Part shown: positions 41,682 to 50,363 of the stretch, in pieces | How positions within the stretch are numbered: position 1 is the stretch's first letter | How the letters are laid out: the number at the start of each line of letters is the position of its first letter | Source: Lachnospiraceae bacterium | GTDB taxonomy: Bacteria; Bacillota; Clostridia; Lachnospirales; Lachnospiraceae | Direction: 5' to 3' | Length of the DNA: 64,000 nucleotides | Assembly (NCBI GenBank): GCA_030524635.1 | Contig: JAUNGG010000018.1 | Span: forward strand, 1-64,000 | The notes under the pieces: model-generated | Told to the model about the DNA's origin: nothing | Database searches by the model: none | Seen by the model: the letters and a program-made list of their open reading frames with translations, nothing else | Program-made: the position numbers and the translations under genes

Positions 41682-42641
41682 TTATTGGCTGACAGAGAGC
41701 ATCCAGTTATAAATACCGTATTGACTGGTTCCCATACTGGCAGCGATCCGCGTCGTTGCCTGACCATGATCTGTTCCGGTCAAAACCTCAGTCCAGGCCT
41801 GGCCACCAGCAGCGATAATTGCATCTGCGGCAGCCGTCGCCTTGCGTTTCGCGGAGCCCTCATCTTCTACGAAAAGCCAGACAGGGGTTGATTTTAATGC
41901 TTCTCCCCAGCTGTCCTCCCATTTTGCAATCGGGCATTGATAGTGGAACGGAACGGCTCCCACAACGCAGGCAAAGGTGTCCGGATGTGCAGCCGCAATC
42001 TGAATGGAGGAATCTGCGCCCATGCTGCATCCTATCAGGTAGATCCGGTTTCGGTCGATTTTGTAGGTAGCTGCCGTCGAATCAATCAGTTCCATAATAG
42101 AAGGCTCGATTCCCGGAAACATGCCTTTGGCTCCGTAATCCAGCTCCGGCGGAAGAAGCGGCGCCAGGATATAAGCGCCGGACTGCTTCTCGGCTTCCTG
42201 GCAGAGAGCGGTCAGATATCGGTCCTTTTTTAAATTCTTCAATTCTCCCGTTCCATGGCCGTGCAGAAACACAATCAGCGGCATATTCTCAGCAGCCTGC
42301 CTTGGGGTATAAAGAAGATATTCAAACGCATTCAGTTGACTGGTTTTTGCTGTGTGCCGGTCAAGGCTGGAAGGAGAGGAGGATATGGATTTTACTCCCT
42401 GGGTCTTTACTTCCTGGGTCTGTACCGCTCCATTTATAATCCATGCCCCCTGTTCATTTACCGTGTAGCCGTCCGGTGTGGTGGTTTGGGTCAGCATTGT
42501 GCCATCGTCTGTGAAATAATAGCATTCACTGATCCCGTCGTTGTTGGGGTCCATCCACTGCCAGCCGGCGGCATAGGACGGAATCGCCGTTAAAGCGGTC
42601 AGAAGCCCTGCTCCGGCTAAAAGCTGTTTCCATTTTCTCAT
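41682..42641 (-). CDS. Secreted alpha/beta-hydrolase with wall-binding-like N-terminal repeat
   Basis: A 319-residue exported protein. The signal peptide (MRKWKQLLAGAGLLTALTAI) is followed by GWQWMDPNNDGISECYYFTD and GYTVNEQGAWIINGAVQ, which resemble the aromatic/Gly repeats of choline- or glucan-binding modules. The rest is an esterase-like alpha/beta hydrolase: oxyanion region LIVFLHGHGTGELKN, nucleophile in LIGCSMGADSS, and a His in TGTDHGQATTR near the C-terminus. It probably acts on an ester at the cell surface. AGGAGG lies 8 bases before the ATG. Confidence 0.85.
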   Translation of the reverse strand: MRKWKQLLAGAGLLTALTAIPSYAAGWQWMDPNNDGISECYYFTDDGTMLTQTTTPDGYTVNEQGAWIINGAVQTQEVKTQGVKSISSSPSSLDRHTAKTSQLNAFEYLLYTPRQAAENMPLIVFLHGHGTGELKNLKKDRYLTALCQEAEKQSGAYILAPLLPPELDYGAKGMFPGIEPSIMELIDSTAATYKIDRNRIYLIGCSMGADSSIQIAAAHPDTFACVVGAVPFHYQCPIAKWEDSWGEALKSTPVWLFVEDEGSAKRKATAAADAIIAAGGQAWTEVLTGTDHGQATTRIAASMGTSQYGIYNWMLSVSQ

Positions 42642-42786
42642 GTGAGCACCTCCTGAATGATTGATTTTTTGTAATGCTTTCTTATTTTTACCACTATAAG
42701 TTACTTCAGTATATCATATGGAAAAAAGAAATACAATGGAGGCCAGGGGAGGCGTTACACTTTGAACCGAAGGGTTAAAATAAAAA

Positions 42787-42796
42787 ATTACCACAT
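42787..42796 (+). promoter_or_regulatory. ATTACCACAT box upstream of fructose-type PTS operon
   Basis: The same ten bases form the outer arm of the palindrome at 27673 upstream of bglA. It lies about 88 bases before the EIIB start, in an AT-rich leader; no inverted partner is evident here. Confidence 0.45.
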
Positions 42797-42874
42797 CGAT
42801 AGTTCATTTTTTTTTACCAACGGAATCTTATTAATGCTATTATTATGGCAACAAAAGAAGGAGGTACATATTGT

Positions 42875-43183
42875 ATGAAAATTGTAGCAATCACAGCATG
42901 CATTGCAGGAATTGCCCACACCTACATTGCAAAAGAAAAATTAGAGGTGGCAGCCAAGGAACTTGGGGATGAGATCAAGGTAGAAACCCAGGGGTCGATC
43001 GGTGTAGAGAATGCGCTTACCCCGGAAGATATTAAAGGGGCGGATGTTGTTATCATAGCGGCAGATATCGGAATTACCAAGGATCGCTTTAAAGGCAAGC
43101 CGGTTGTAGAGATTCCCATTAGTTTAGTAATGAAATCAGCAAAAGGCGTTATTAAGAAAACCCATGAAAAACTTGGAAAATAG
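42875..43183 (+). CDS. PTS fructose-type EIIB
   Basis: A 102-residue cytoplasmic EIIB of the fructose family. [20 protein letters not shown] holds the phosphorylated Cys in the CxxGxAHT loop, which defines the family. The ATG at 42875 has AAGGAGG about 10 bases upstream; an in-frame ATG at 42845 lies before that site and is not used. It begins a five-gene operon: EIIB, EIIC, class II aldolase, PRD regulator, EIIA. Confidence 0.93.
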   Translation: MKIVAITACIAGIAHTYIAKEKLEVAAKELGDEIKVETQGSIGVENALTPEDIKGADVVIIAADIGITKDRFKGKPVVEIPISLVMKSAKGVIKKTHEKLGK

Positions 43184-43200
43184 GTAACTATTCAGTTACG
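43183..43200 (+). repeat. Short palindrome related to family A
   Basis: GTAACTATTCAGTTAC then GAAAA directly after the EIIB stop codon; a minimal version of the family A palindrome. Confidence 0.4.
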
Positions 43201-43227
43201 AAAATAGAAAGAATGAGGGAATAGAGA

Positions 43228-44334
43228 ATGAATGGGAAGAAAAATGAAATTCAGCGTCATGTTATGACAGGAATTGCATACATGATCCCGGTTGTAGTCG
43301 CCGGAGGTCTGTTATGTGCGCTGGCAAAGGCTTTCGGAGGTTATGAAATCGGTAATGCAGTGGAAGCTGGCGCCACGCCGTTTAGCAACCTGAATCCCTT
43401 TACCTGGTTAGGATTTTGGTGGGGTGTAAATAAGCTGGGGTCTTATGCAATGGATTTTGCGGTGGCGGTTATGACTGCAGGTGTAGCTTATTCGATTGCC
43501 GGAAGACCTGGTATTATGCCCGGTTTGATTATCGGGTACTGCTCATCCCAGTCAAAGGCTGGATTTTTAGGCGGCTTGCTGATGGCGTTCATTATTGGAT
43601 ATTTTATCAACTGGATGAAAAAATGGAAGATGCCTAAGTGGTGTGAGGGCTTGATGCCTGTTATGCTGATTCCCTTGATTTCTACCTTTGTATGTGGCAT
43701 GGTATTTTTATGTGTCTTTTCCATTCCGTTGTCCTACATTATGACGAAATTCCAGGGGTGGATCATTACTTTGAACGGCGGTGCCAAAGGAATTATCGGC
43801 GGTGTAATTGGTTTCTGCATGGGCTTCGATCTGGGAGGCCCTGTTAACAAAACGGCGTCTATGGCAGCAAATGCACTGCTCGCAGATCAGATCATGGGGC
43901 CTGCGGCGGCAAAAATTATTGGCGGAATGACCCCTCCCATCGGTGCGTTTATTTCTACTCTGATTGCAAAGAAGAAGTTCGGAAGGGATCAGATTGAGGC
44001 GGCAAAAGCAGCATTTCCTATGGGATTATGCTTTATCACAGAAGGTGTTCTGCCGTTTGCAGCAGCAGATCCTCTTCGTTTTATTCCGGCATCTGTGATC
44101 GGATCCACAGTGGCAGGAGCAATTGCAGTTGGATTTGGCTGCGAATGCCCTGCAGCGGCAGGCGGTATCTTTGTAGTTCCTATGATGAAAAATCCTGGTG
44201 TGTTTATTATTGCATTGGTGATTGGTTCCGTTCTGACCGGCGTTGTTTATGCGGTCATTAAAAAGCCGCTGGAGGAGCAGCAAACTGTGATCCAGGAGGA
44301 TGAAGATTTTGATTTTGAGATTGAGATGCATTAA
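43228..44334 (+). CDS. PTS fructose-type EIIC permease
   Basis: A 368-residue membrane permease with the family opening RHVMTGIAYMIPVVVAGGLL and the conserved GFCMGFDLGGPVNKTASMAA and FPMGLCFITEGVLPFAAADP segments, which hold the sugar-contact Glu region. It ends in a short acidic cytoplasmic tail. GAGGGAATAGAGA precedes the ATG. EIIA and EIIB are separate genes in this operon rather than fused as in FruA. The sugar may be fructose or another ketose-yielding substrate, given the aldolase next door. Confidence 0.93.
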   Translation: MNGKKNEIQRHVMTGIAYMIPVVVAGGLLCALAKAFGGYEIGNAVEAGATPFSNLNPFTWLGFWWGVNKLGSYAMDFAVAVMTAGVAYSIAGRPGIMPGLIIGYCSSQSKAGFLGGLLMAFIIGYFINWMKKWKMPKWCEGLMPVMLIPLISTFVCGMVFLCVFSIPLSYIMTKFQGWIITLNGGAKGIIGGVIGFCMGFDLGGPVNKTASMAANALLADQIMGPAAAKIIGGMTPPIGAFISTLIAKKKFGRDQIEAAKAAFPMGLCFITEGVLPFAAADPLRFIPASVIGSTVAGAIAVGFGCECPAAAGGIFVVPMMKNPGVFIIALVIGSVLTGVVYAVIKKPLEEQQTVIQEDEDFDFEIEMH

Positions 44335-44360
44335 TTAATTTATGGCAGGAGGAAGGAAAA

Positions 44361-45245
44361 ATGTTAACTTCTATGAAGGTGATCCTGGATCATGCACACA
44401 AGAATCATTATGCAGTAATGGCAATGAACAGTATTAATATGGAAATGGTGAGAGGCGCAATTATGGCAGCCCAGGAGGAATATTCTCCTATGATTATCCA
44501 GTTCGGATGTGGTCAGATGAAAAATCATGCTCATCTTGAAGAAATGGTTCCAATGATAACGGAACTGGCAGGAAGAGTCAGTGTGCCCATTGCATTAAAT
44601 CTGGATCATGCAACCGATTATCAGATTATTGCGGACTGCATCAATAAGGGCTTTACCAATATTATGTTTGATGGTTCTGCACTTCCTTATGAAGAAAATG
44701 TTGAGAGGACTGCAGTAGTAACCGCGATGGCTCATGCGGTGGGCTGCTCTGTGGAAGGGGAATTGGGGCATGTAGGCATGGCAGCTGATTCTGATGATAC
44801 AAATGTGGATCTTTATACCAATCCGGAGCAGGCTCTTGATTTTGTAGAACGGACTGGCGTCGATGCTTTGGCAGTGGCAGTGGGAACGGCACATGGAGAT
44901 TACCCGGCAGGAAAGATTCCACAGCTTGATTTTGAACGTCTTGCACTATTAAAGAAAACGGTAAATATGCCCTTAGTGCTTCATGGAGGATCTGGCTCCG
45001 GTGAAGAAAATTTAAGAAAAGCAGTGCAATATGGAATTAATAAGGTCAATGTGGCTACAGATGCATTTTCCGTGGGCAAAAAGGCCATGCTGGACGCTCT
45101 TGAAAGAGAACCGAAGATGGATTATATGCACATGTGCATGGAGGCAGAAAAAGGCATTAAACAGTTTGTGAAAAATTATATGAATATCCTTGGTTCAGCA
45201 GGACAATATCGCTTTTTGGATGCAGTAGCAACCGGAAACGAATAA
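44361..45245 (+). CDS. Class II ketose-bisphosphate aldolase
   Basis: A 294-residue zinc-dependent aldolase of the FbaA/GatY family, splitting fructose 1,6- or tagatose 1,6-bisphosphate, or a 1-phosphate, to DHAP and an aldehyde. Zinc and catalytic motifs are ALNLDHATDYQII, VEGELGHVGM, GTAHGDYPAGKIPQLDF, and LHGGSGSGEENLRKAVQYGI with NKVNVATD. AGGAGGAAGG precedes the ATG. Being inside a PTS operon with no sugar-phosphate kinase nearby suggests the imported sugar 1-phosphate could be cleaved directly or a kinase lies elsewhere. Confidence 0.92.
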   Translation: MLTSMKVILDHAHKNHYAVMAMNSINMEMVRGAIMAAQEEYSPMIIQFGCGQMKNHAHLEEMVPMITELAGRVSVPIALNLDHATDYQIIADCINKGFTNIMFDGSALPYEENVERTAVVTAMAHAVGCSVEGELGHVGMAADSDDTNVDLYTNPEQALDFVERTGVDALAVAVGTAHGDYPAGKIPQLDFERLALLKKTVNMPLVLHGGSGSGEENLRKAVQYGINKVNVATDAFSVGKKAMLDALEREPKMDYMHMCMEAEKGIKQFVKNYMNILGSAGQYRFLDAVATGNE

Positions 45246-45263
45246 GCGTTGAGGGAAGAGGGA

Positions 45264-47207
45264 GTGGGAAGCAAAGACGAGCTTTATAACAGAATGATTG
45301 TAAAAGCCTTGTTAGAGAATGATTTGATTACCATATCAAGGCTTGCAGAGCTTCTTCAGGTTTCAGAAAAAACCGCAAGAAACAAGATAGACCAGGTCAA
45401 TCAGTGGATGAAAAAGGAAAAGCTTGGTTATATCGAAAAAAAGCCTGGTTCTGGAATTCGCTTATGTACAGACAGACGGAATGACATCCTTACAATGGAT
45501 ATGGGAACTGCATTAGAGAAGGTAAATGATATTTCCCGTAATAATCAATTAATCGGCGTTCTTTTAAAATATGCAGTTGACCAGCCGTCTACCCTGCAGA
45601 TGCTGGCTGAGCATCTGTATATAAGCCCCCCTACAGTATCTGCGCTTCTGAAGGAAACAGAAGCCTGGTTTGAGAAGAGAAGGCTGAAAATTGTGAGCAT
45701 CAGGAGCAAGGGAATCCAGGTAAAAGGGGATGAGTGTGCTTATCGCCAGGCATTAGTGGATTATATTGTATATACCATGCCGGAAATAACGGACAGCTTG
45801 TTCGCAACGTATCTGGCAGGAGTGGATTATTCCAGGGTCAAGACCATTATTATCCATGCTGAGAATTCCTGGAGGCTGCAGTTTGCCGAGAATTCCTTTC
45901 GGACAGCCTGGCTGATGGTATGCCTGTCATTGAAACGGTTTCAGCATCCGATCCAGGTAAAGGATTCGAAAAATGGGGAATCTCTGACCCAGTTTTCCGA
46001 ATATCTGTTTGCAAAGTCGATTTATGACAGGGTTTGCAGGGAGTTTTCTCTCCATGACTGTGAGAATGACATTTTATTCTTAACTTCAGTACTTCTGTCA
46101 GCAAAAAGGATAGGAAATGACGGGCTGAAGGATATCAGAACAAGTCCCAGCTATTTTAACCGGCAGCTGCATAAGGTTGTAAAGGAAGTAATCAGTATTA
46201 TCGGAAATGTGTTAAATGAAGATTTCACAGAAGATAAGGTTTTGCATGAAGGGCTTTTAACACATATGCGGTCTGCTGTCTTTCGAATGAGGTATGGGGA
46301 AGCTTATTCCGATTCGATCAGCCAGTATGTGAAAAAAGAATACAAAAAGGTTTATTTGGCAACCTGGTCGATTAGTCCGATTTTTGAAAAATATTATGGA
46401 GTGCAGATTCCAGAAGACGAAATTGCAAATATCGCCCTTTATATTCAGTCCGCCTTAGTAAGAAAAGATGTAGCGATGAAAGCCCTTTTCGTAAGTAATT
46501 TTGGGATGGGTTCTTCACAGTTATTGGTGGAGCTGCTTCAAAAGAACATTCCGGAAATATCAAAGATCCGCATTATCAGCGGACATGATTTTCGTGAAAT
46601 CATGTGCAGCCAGTATGATGTTATTTTTTCAAATGAAAGATTGCAATGCAGCCATGACCGGGTCATTCAAGTAGGTCCCATCATAACAGAATGGGATATT
46701 CATACCATCAAGGAGCAGGTGAGATTGATCAGGAAGAGCAAAGGTAATATTCGTTTTCGAGTTTCTGGCATTTGTCATGATCTGTTTCGAGTTAGTTATA
46801 TGATGGTTCACCCGTCAATTAAAAATAAAGACCAGCTTCTTCATGTTATGGTAGGCAAGCTGGTAGAAAAGGGTGATGTAACGGAAGACTATCTGAGAAA
46901 TGTACTGGAAAGAGAAAAGGCGACTACCACAGCGGTGGGAGGCGGTGTTGCAATTCCACATGGCAATAATACAGCAGTGAATGAATCAAAAGTTGTCATA
47001 GCTGTTCTAAAGCGGCCGATTGAGTGGCATGAAGAGATGGTAGATGTAGTATTTCTTTTAGCATTGAAGATGGATACCAGTCTGGAACGGGCACGTACCC
47101 AGCAGTTTTATAAGGACTTTATTCGTCTGACGGAAAATGAGGAATTTATGCAGCAGATCCGCAATATCCAGACAGGGCTGGATTTATATCAATATTTTAT
47201 AAAGTAG
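45264..47207 (+). CDS. PRD-containing regulator (MtlR/LicR type) with EIIB-like and EIIA domains
   Basis: A 647-residue paralogue in layout of the regulator at 25648. It has HTH domains (ISRLAELLQVSEKTARNKI; LQMLAEHLYISPPTVSALL), two PRDs, an EIIB-like domain and a C-terminal EIIA (GGGVAIPHGNNT). PRD2 keeps one His (LLTHMRSAVFRMRYG). In the EIIB-like domain the phospho-Cys position is Asn (FVSNFGMGSSQ), so that input is lost. The start is uncertain: GTG at 45264 has GAGGGAAGAGGGA before it; TTG at 45249 is the alternative, 3 bases after the aldolase stop. It sits within the operon it probably controls. Confidence 0.9.
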   Translation: MGSKDELYNRMIVKALLENDLITISRLAELLQVSEKTARNKIDQVNQWMKKEKLGYIEKKPGSGIRLCTDRRNDILTMDMGTALEKVNDISRNNQLIGVLLKYAVDQPSTLQMLAEHLYISPPTVSALLKETEAWFEKRRLKIVSIRSKGIQVKGDECAYRQALVDYIVYTMPEITDSLFATYLAGVDYSRVKTIIIHAENSWRLQFAENSFRTAWLMVCLSLKRFQHPIQVKDSKNGESLTQFSEYLFAKSIYDRVCREFSLHDCENDILFLTSVLLSAKRIGNDGLKDIRTSPSYFNRQLHKVVKEVISIIGNVLNEDFTEDKVLHEGLLTHMRSAVFRMRYGEAYSDSISQYVKKEYKKVYLATWSISPIFEKYYGVQIPEDEIANIALYIQSALVRKDVAMKALFVSNFGMGSSQLLVELLQKNIPEISKIRIISGHDFREIMCSQYDVIFSNERLQCSHDRVIQVGPIITEWDIHTIKEQVRLIRKSKGNIRFRVSGICHDLFRVSYMMVHPSIKNKDQLLHVMVGKLVEKGDVTEDYLRNVLEREKATTTAVGGGVAIPHGNNTAVNESKVVIAVLKRPIEWHEEMVDVVFLLALKMDTSLERARTQQFYKDFIRLTENEEFMQQIRNIQTGLDLYQYFIK

Positions 47208-47220
47208 AGGAGTAAATGAA

Positions 47221-47670
47221 ATGGCAGTTAAGGATATATTGGACAGAGCAGTGATTGACTTGGATATGGATGCAGATGATAAGCAGTCTGCAATTAAACA
47301 TCTTTCCGGATTACTTTACAAGGCCGGGTATATTTCCAATATGGATGGCTATGTAAAGGATGTGTATGTTCGGGAAAGGGAAGGAATTACGGGAATTGGA
47401 AATCATGTTGCAATTCCCCATGGCAAATCAGATTCTGTACAAAAGGTTGGGATTGCCATTGGCAAAACAAGGCAGATGATAGAATGGGAATCGTATGATG
47501 AACAGCCTGTAAACTACATTTTCTTATTTGCAGTTCCGGCTGATAATGAAAATGCGAAAGTGCACTTAAGGCTTCTGGCAGAGCTGGCCGCAAAGCTTGG
47601 CAATGACAATACGATGAAAAAGCTGGAAGTATGCTCCGGATTTGAAGAGTTGGCGGAGGCATTTGCATAG
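47221..47670 (+). CDS. PTS fructose/mannitol-type EIIA
   Basis: A 149-residue EIIA-2 domain protein. The phosphorylated His is in GIGNHVAIPHGKSDSV. It supplies the EIIA for the EIIB and EIIC encoded upstream, completing the permease. GGAG lies 8 bases before the ATG, 13 bases after the regulator stop. A hairpin (GACGGCATAGCCAT with ATGGCTATGCTGTC, 47768-47802) follows without a good T tract. Confidence 0.93.
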   Translation: MAVKDILDRAVIDLDMDADDKQSAIKHLSGLLYKAGYISNMDGYVKDVYVREREGITGIGNHVAIPHGKSDSVQKVGIAIGKTRQMIEWESYDEQPVNYIFLFAVPADNENAKVHLRLLAELAAKLGNDNTMKKLEVCSGFEELAEAFA

Positions 47671-47767
47671 GGGAAGTTTGGAACGATATAAGAGTATGAT
47701 CTGCAGAGGAATGAACAGCATGAAAAATGTGATGTGAGCAAACAGAGGATAGAGGGAGTATTGGATA

Positions 47768-47802
47768 GACGGCATAGCCATGACAGATGATGGCTATGCT
47801 GT
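47768..47802 (+). terminator. Hairpin after the fructose-type PTS operon
   Basis: 14-bp stem GACGGCATAGCCAT/ATGGCTATGCTGTC with one G-T pair; only a weak T run follows. Confidence 0.5.
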
Positions 47803-47926
47803 CTTAATGTGCTGGAACCTTTAGATATGGATCATTTAGCAGATGGAAACGAATGAATTGCATTGAATTCCACCCTTCTATGGAGTATAATATTAAAATA
47901 AAATGCAAAAAAAATGAAAAAAGTAC

Positions 47927-47955
47927 TTTTCAAAACCATGAATTTTTGCTATAAT
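47927..47955 (+). promoter_or_regulatory. Promoter of tRNA-Pro
   Basis: TTTTCA and TATAAT with a 17-base spacer, 11 bases before the mature tRNA. Confidence 0.7.
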
Positions 47956-47966
47956 GATTCACTGTA

Positions 47967-48040
47967 CGGAGTATGGCGTAGCTTGGTAGCGCGCTCGGCT
48001 GGGGGCCGAGAGGTCGCAGGTTCAAATCCTGTTACTCCGA
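47967..48040 (+). tRNA. tRNA-Pro (GGG anticodon)
   Basis: A 74-base cloverleaf. The acceptor CGGAGTA pairs with TACTCCG, with discriminator A. The D arm contains AGCTTGGTAGCGC. The anticodon stem CTCGG/CCGAG encloses loop CTGGGGG with anticodon GGG. The T arm contains GGTTCAAATCC. CCA is not encoded. Confidence 0.95.
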
Positions 48041-48046
48041 TATGAT

Positions 48047-48082
48047 AAAGCCTTGAATTCATTGGGATTCAAGGCTTTTTTT
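48047..48082 (+). terminator. Terminator of tRNA-Pro
   Basis: AAAGCCTTGAAT pairs with ATTCAAGGCTTT, followed by T; 6 bases after the tRNA. Confidence 0.9.
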
Positions 48083-48107
48083 AACAAATCAGGAAAGGAT
48101 AAACCAC

Positions 48108-48908
48108 ATGTCAGAACGCAGATCCATTATCAGCTTTGACCTGGACATGACCTTGCTGGACCATGCCACATACCGGATCACGGACAGTGCCCTGGAAGCA
48201 GTGGAACGGCTTCGGGAGCATCATAGGATCGTGATTGCTTCCGGCAGGGACATGGACAATCATTACAGCAGGCAGTATCGTGACCTGCTGAAGCCCGATG
48301 CCATTATCCATATGAATGGCACTAAGGTTACAGTAGACGGTCAGCTGATTTATAATCATCTTATGCAGAAGGAGCTTTTGACAGAACTTCTTCAGTTTTC
48401 CCAGGATCACGGACTTAGTATCGGTGTGACCATCGGGGATCTGGATTATTATACCAGCCCGGAGGCGGTCATCGACCATGACCGGAGGCGGTGGGGGACT
48501 ATGAACCGCCATTTTATGGATCCGTGGGAGCTTTTAAATATGCAGGTGCGGACACTGGCTTATATCGGAAGCGAGGAGGGGGTCCGGCTTCTGGAAAAAC
48601 AATTTCCGCAGGTAAAGTTTCCAATGTTTGCAGGAAAAGCAGGGGCGGATGTGGTGGAGCAGGAGGCTTCCAAGGCAGAGGGCCTGAAGCGTCTCTGCAG
48701 CTATTGGGGCATCCATATCAGCCGCACAGCGGCCTTTGGTGATAGCATGAATGATCTTGAGATCCTGAAAACGGCCGGAATCGGCATTGCTATGGGCAAC
48801 AGCATTCCGGAGCTGAAGAAGGAGGCAGACTACGTGACCCAGGAAATCGGGCAGGACGGAGTACTGCGGGCGTGCCAGCATTTTAATTGGTTCGCAGCCT
48901 TTGAATAA
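48108..48908 (+). CDS. Cof-type HAD-superfamily phosphatase
   Basis: A 266-residue HAD-IIB hydrolase. Motif I is SFDLDMTLLDH (nucleophile and acid Asp), motif II VIASGRDMDNHY, and motif IV AAFGDSMNDLEILKTAGIGIA. Members dephosphorylate sugar phosphates, flavin or pyridoxal phosphates; this one cannot be placed further. CAGGAAAGG precedes the ATG. It is 36 bases before the dihydrolipoamide dehydrogenase gene and may share its transcript. Confidence 0.88.
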   Translation: MSERRSIISFDLDMTLLDHATYRITDSALEAVERLREHHRIVIASGRDMDNHYSRQYRDLLKPDAIIHMNGTKVTVDGQLIYNHLMQKELLTELLQFSQDHGLSIGVTIGDLDYYTSPEAVIDHDRRRWGTMNRHFMDPWELLNMQVRTLAYIGSEEGVRLLEKQFPQVKFPMFAGKAGADVVEQEASKAEGLKRLCSYWGIHISRTAAFGDSMNDLEILKTAGIGIAMGNSIPELKKEADYVTQEIGQDGVLRACQHFNWFAAFE

Positions 48909-48943
48909 AATTTGGATAAATAAAGGGAAGGAATGGAAAACTT

Positions 48944-50356
48944 ATGGCAAAACAGTATGATTTAGTGGTAATTGGAGCAGGACCAGGGGGTTACACGGCG
49001 GCGATTCAGGCAGCGGATTTCGGAATGCGGGTAGCCGTGGTAGAGGAAAAGGAGCTGGGTGGAGTCTGTGTAAACCGGGGGTGTATCCCAACCAAGGCGC
49101 TGCTCTATGCATCTCACATTTTTTCTTTGATGCAGACCAGCGATGAATTCGGCATCTTTACCGACCAGATTTCCTTTGATTATAGGAAGATGCAGAAATA
49201 TAAGGAGAAATCGGTGAGAACCTACCGGGAAGAGATCCAGCAGATGTTTGAGGAGAAGCATATTGATCTGATTCATGGCAAGGGCATCCTCCGCCGCGAC
49301 CGGACCGTGGAGGTTCACAATGAAGAGGGAAAAGAGTATTACCAGGGAAAATATGTGCTTCTGGCAACTGGAGCCAAAGCATCCGTCCCAACCATCCCTG
49401 GAGCTGATCTGCCGGGGGTTGTGACCAGCGACAAGATCTTAAATGGAAAAGAATGGAATTATAATCGGGTTGTTATCATCGGCGGCGGTGTGATCGGCGT
49501 GGAGATGGCAACGATCTTTAATAATCTGTGCAGTCAGGTGACCATCGTTGAGCGCAACGATCATCTTCTGGGGCCTATGGACCGTCAGGTGGCCCATGAG
49601 CTGGAGGGGGATTTGACCAACAAGGGCATTAATATTTACTGCAGTGCCTCTCAGATCTCCATTTCCAAGGAAGAAAATCTGGTATGCACCTTCCAGACGG
49701 CAGATCAGCAGAAGGTCAGCCAGAAGGCAGGCATCATCCTGATTGCTACCGGCAGAAAGCCGGATGTGTCGGGATTGTTTGGCCAGGATGTAAGCCTGGA
49801 GATGAGGGATGGAAGACTTCTGGTGGACGGAACCTTCCAGACCAGCGAGAAAGGCGTATATGCCATCGGCGATCTGATTGCAGATATCCAGCTTGCTCAT
49901 GTGGCGTCGGCCCAGGGAACCTTTGTGGTGGAGAATCTGGCGAAAAAGGCCCACAGTATTAAGCTGGAGGTAGTGCCCAACGGTATGTTTGTCAGCCTGC
50001 CCATTGTGCCAAGCTGTATTTACACCACGCCGGAGATCGCCACCGTAGGCATCACAGAGGAAACGGCTCATGCTTATGGAATGAAGGTGCGGGTAGGACA
50101 TTATTCCATGAATGAAAATGGAAAGTCTATCATTACCCGGACAGACGGAGGCTTTATCCGGCTGGTGTTTGAAGCATATTCCAACACCATTGTAGGGGCT
50201 CAGATGGTTTGTCCAAGAGCAACGGATATGATCGGAGAGATGGCCACTGCCATTGCCAACGGCCTGACGGCTACCCAGCTTTCCCTGGCAATGCGGGCTC
50301 ATCCTACCTACAGTGAGGGAATCAAGGCGGCCATTGAAGATGCCATGAGAAATTGA
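48944..50356 (+). CDS. Dihydrolipoamide dehydrogenase-like flavoprotein
   Basis: A 470-residue FAD-dependent pyridine nucleotide-disulfide oxidoreductase. VVIGAGPGGYTAAIQAADFG binds FAD and GGVCVNRGCIPTKALLYASH contains the redox Cys pair. VVIIGGGVIGVEMATIFNNL binds NAD. AIGDLIADIQLAHVASAQG is the second FAD motif, and AHPTYSEGIKAAIEDA holds the catalytic His-Glu dyad. This is Lpd architecture, yet no 2-oxoacid dehydrogenase or glycine cleavage gene is nearby, so its partner complex is unknown. It is followed 7 bases later by a 2-hydroxyacid dehydrogenase gene. Confidence 0.9.
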   Translation: MAKQYDLVVIGAGPGGYTAAIQAADFGMRVAVVEEKELGGVCVNRGCIPTKALLYASHIFSLMQTSDEFGIFTDQISFDYRKMQKYKEKSVRTYREEIQQMFEEKHIDLIHGKGILRRDRTVEVHNEEGKEYYQGKYVLLATGAKASVPTIPGADLPGVVTSDKILNGKEWNYNRVVIIGGGVIGVEMATIFNNLCSQVTIVERNDHLLGPMDRQVAHELEGDLTNKGINIYCSASQISISKEENLVCTFQTADQQKVSQKAGIILIATGRKPDVSGLFGQDVSLEMRDGRLLVDGTFQTSEKGVYAIGDLIADIQLAHVASAQGTFVVENLAKKAHSIKLEVVPNGMFVSLPIVPSCIYTTPEIATVGITEETAHAYGMKVRVGHYSMNENGKSIITRTDGGFIRLVFEAYSNTIVGAQMVCPRATDMIGEMATAIANGLTATQLSLAMRAHPTYSEGIKAAIEDAMRN

Positions 50357-50363
50357 GGACAGA

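Noticed and set aside
49439-50302. 287-codon minus-strand frame in the dihydrolipoamide dehydrogenase gene
   Set aside because: Antisense shadow with no ribosome binding site; the sense frame is a full flavoprotein.
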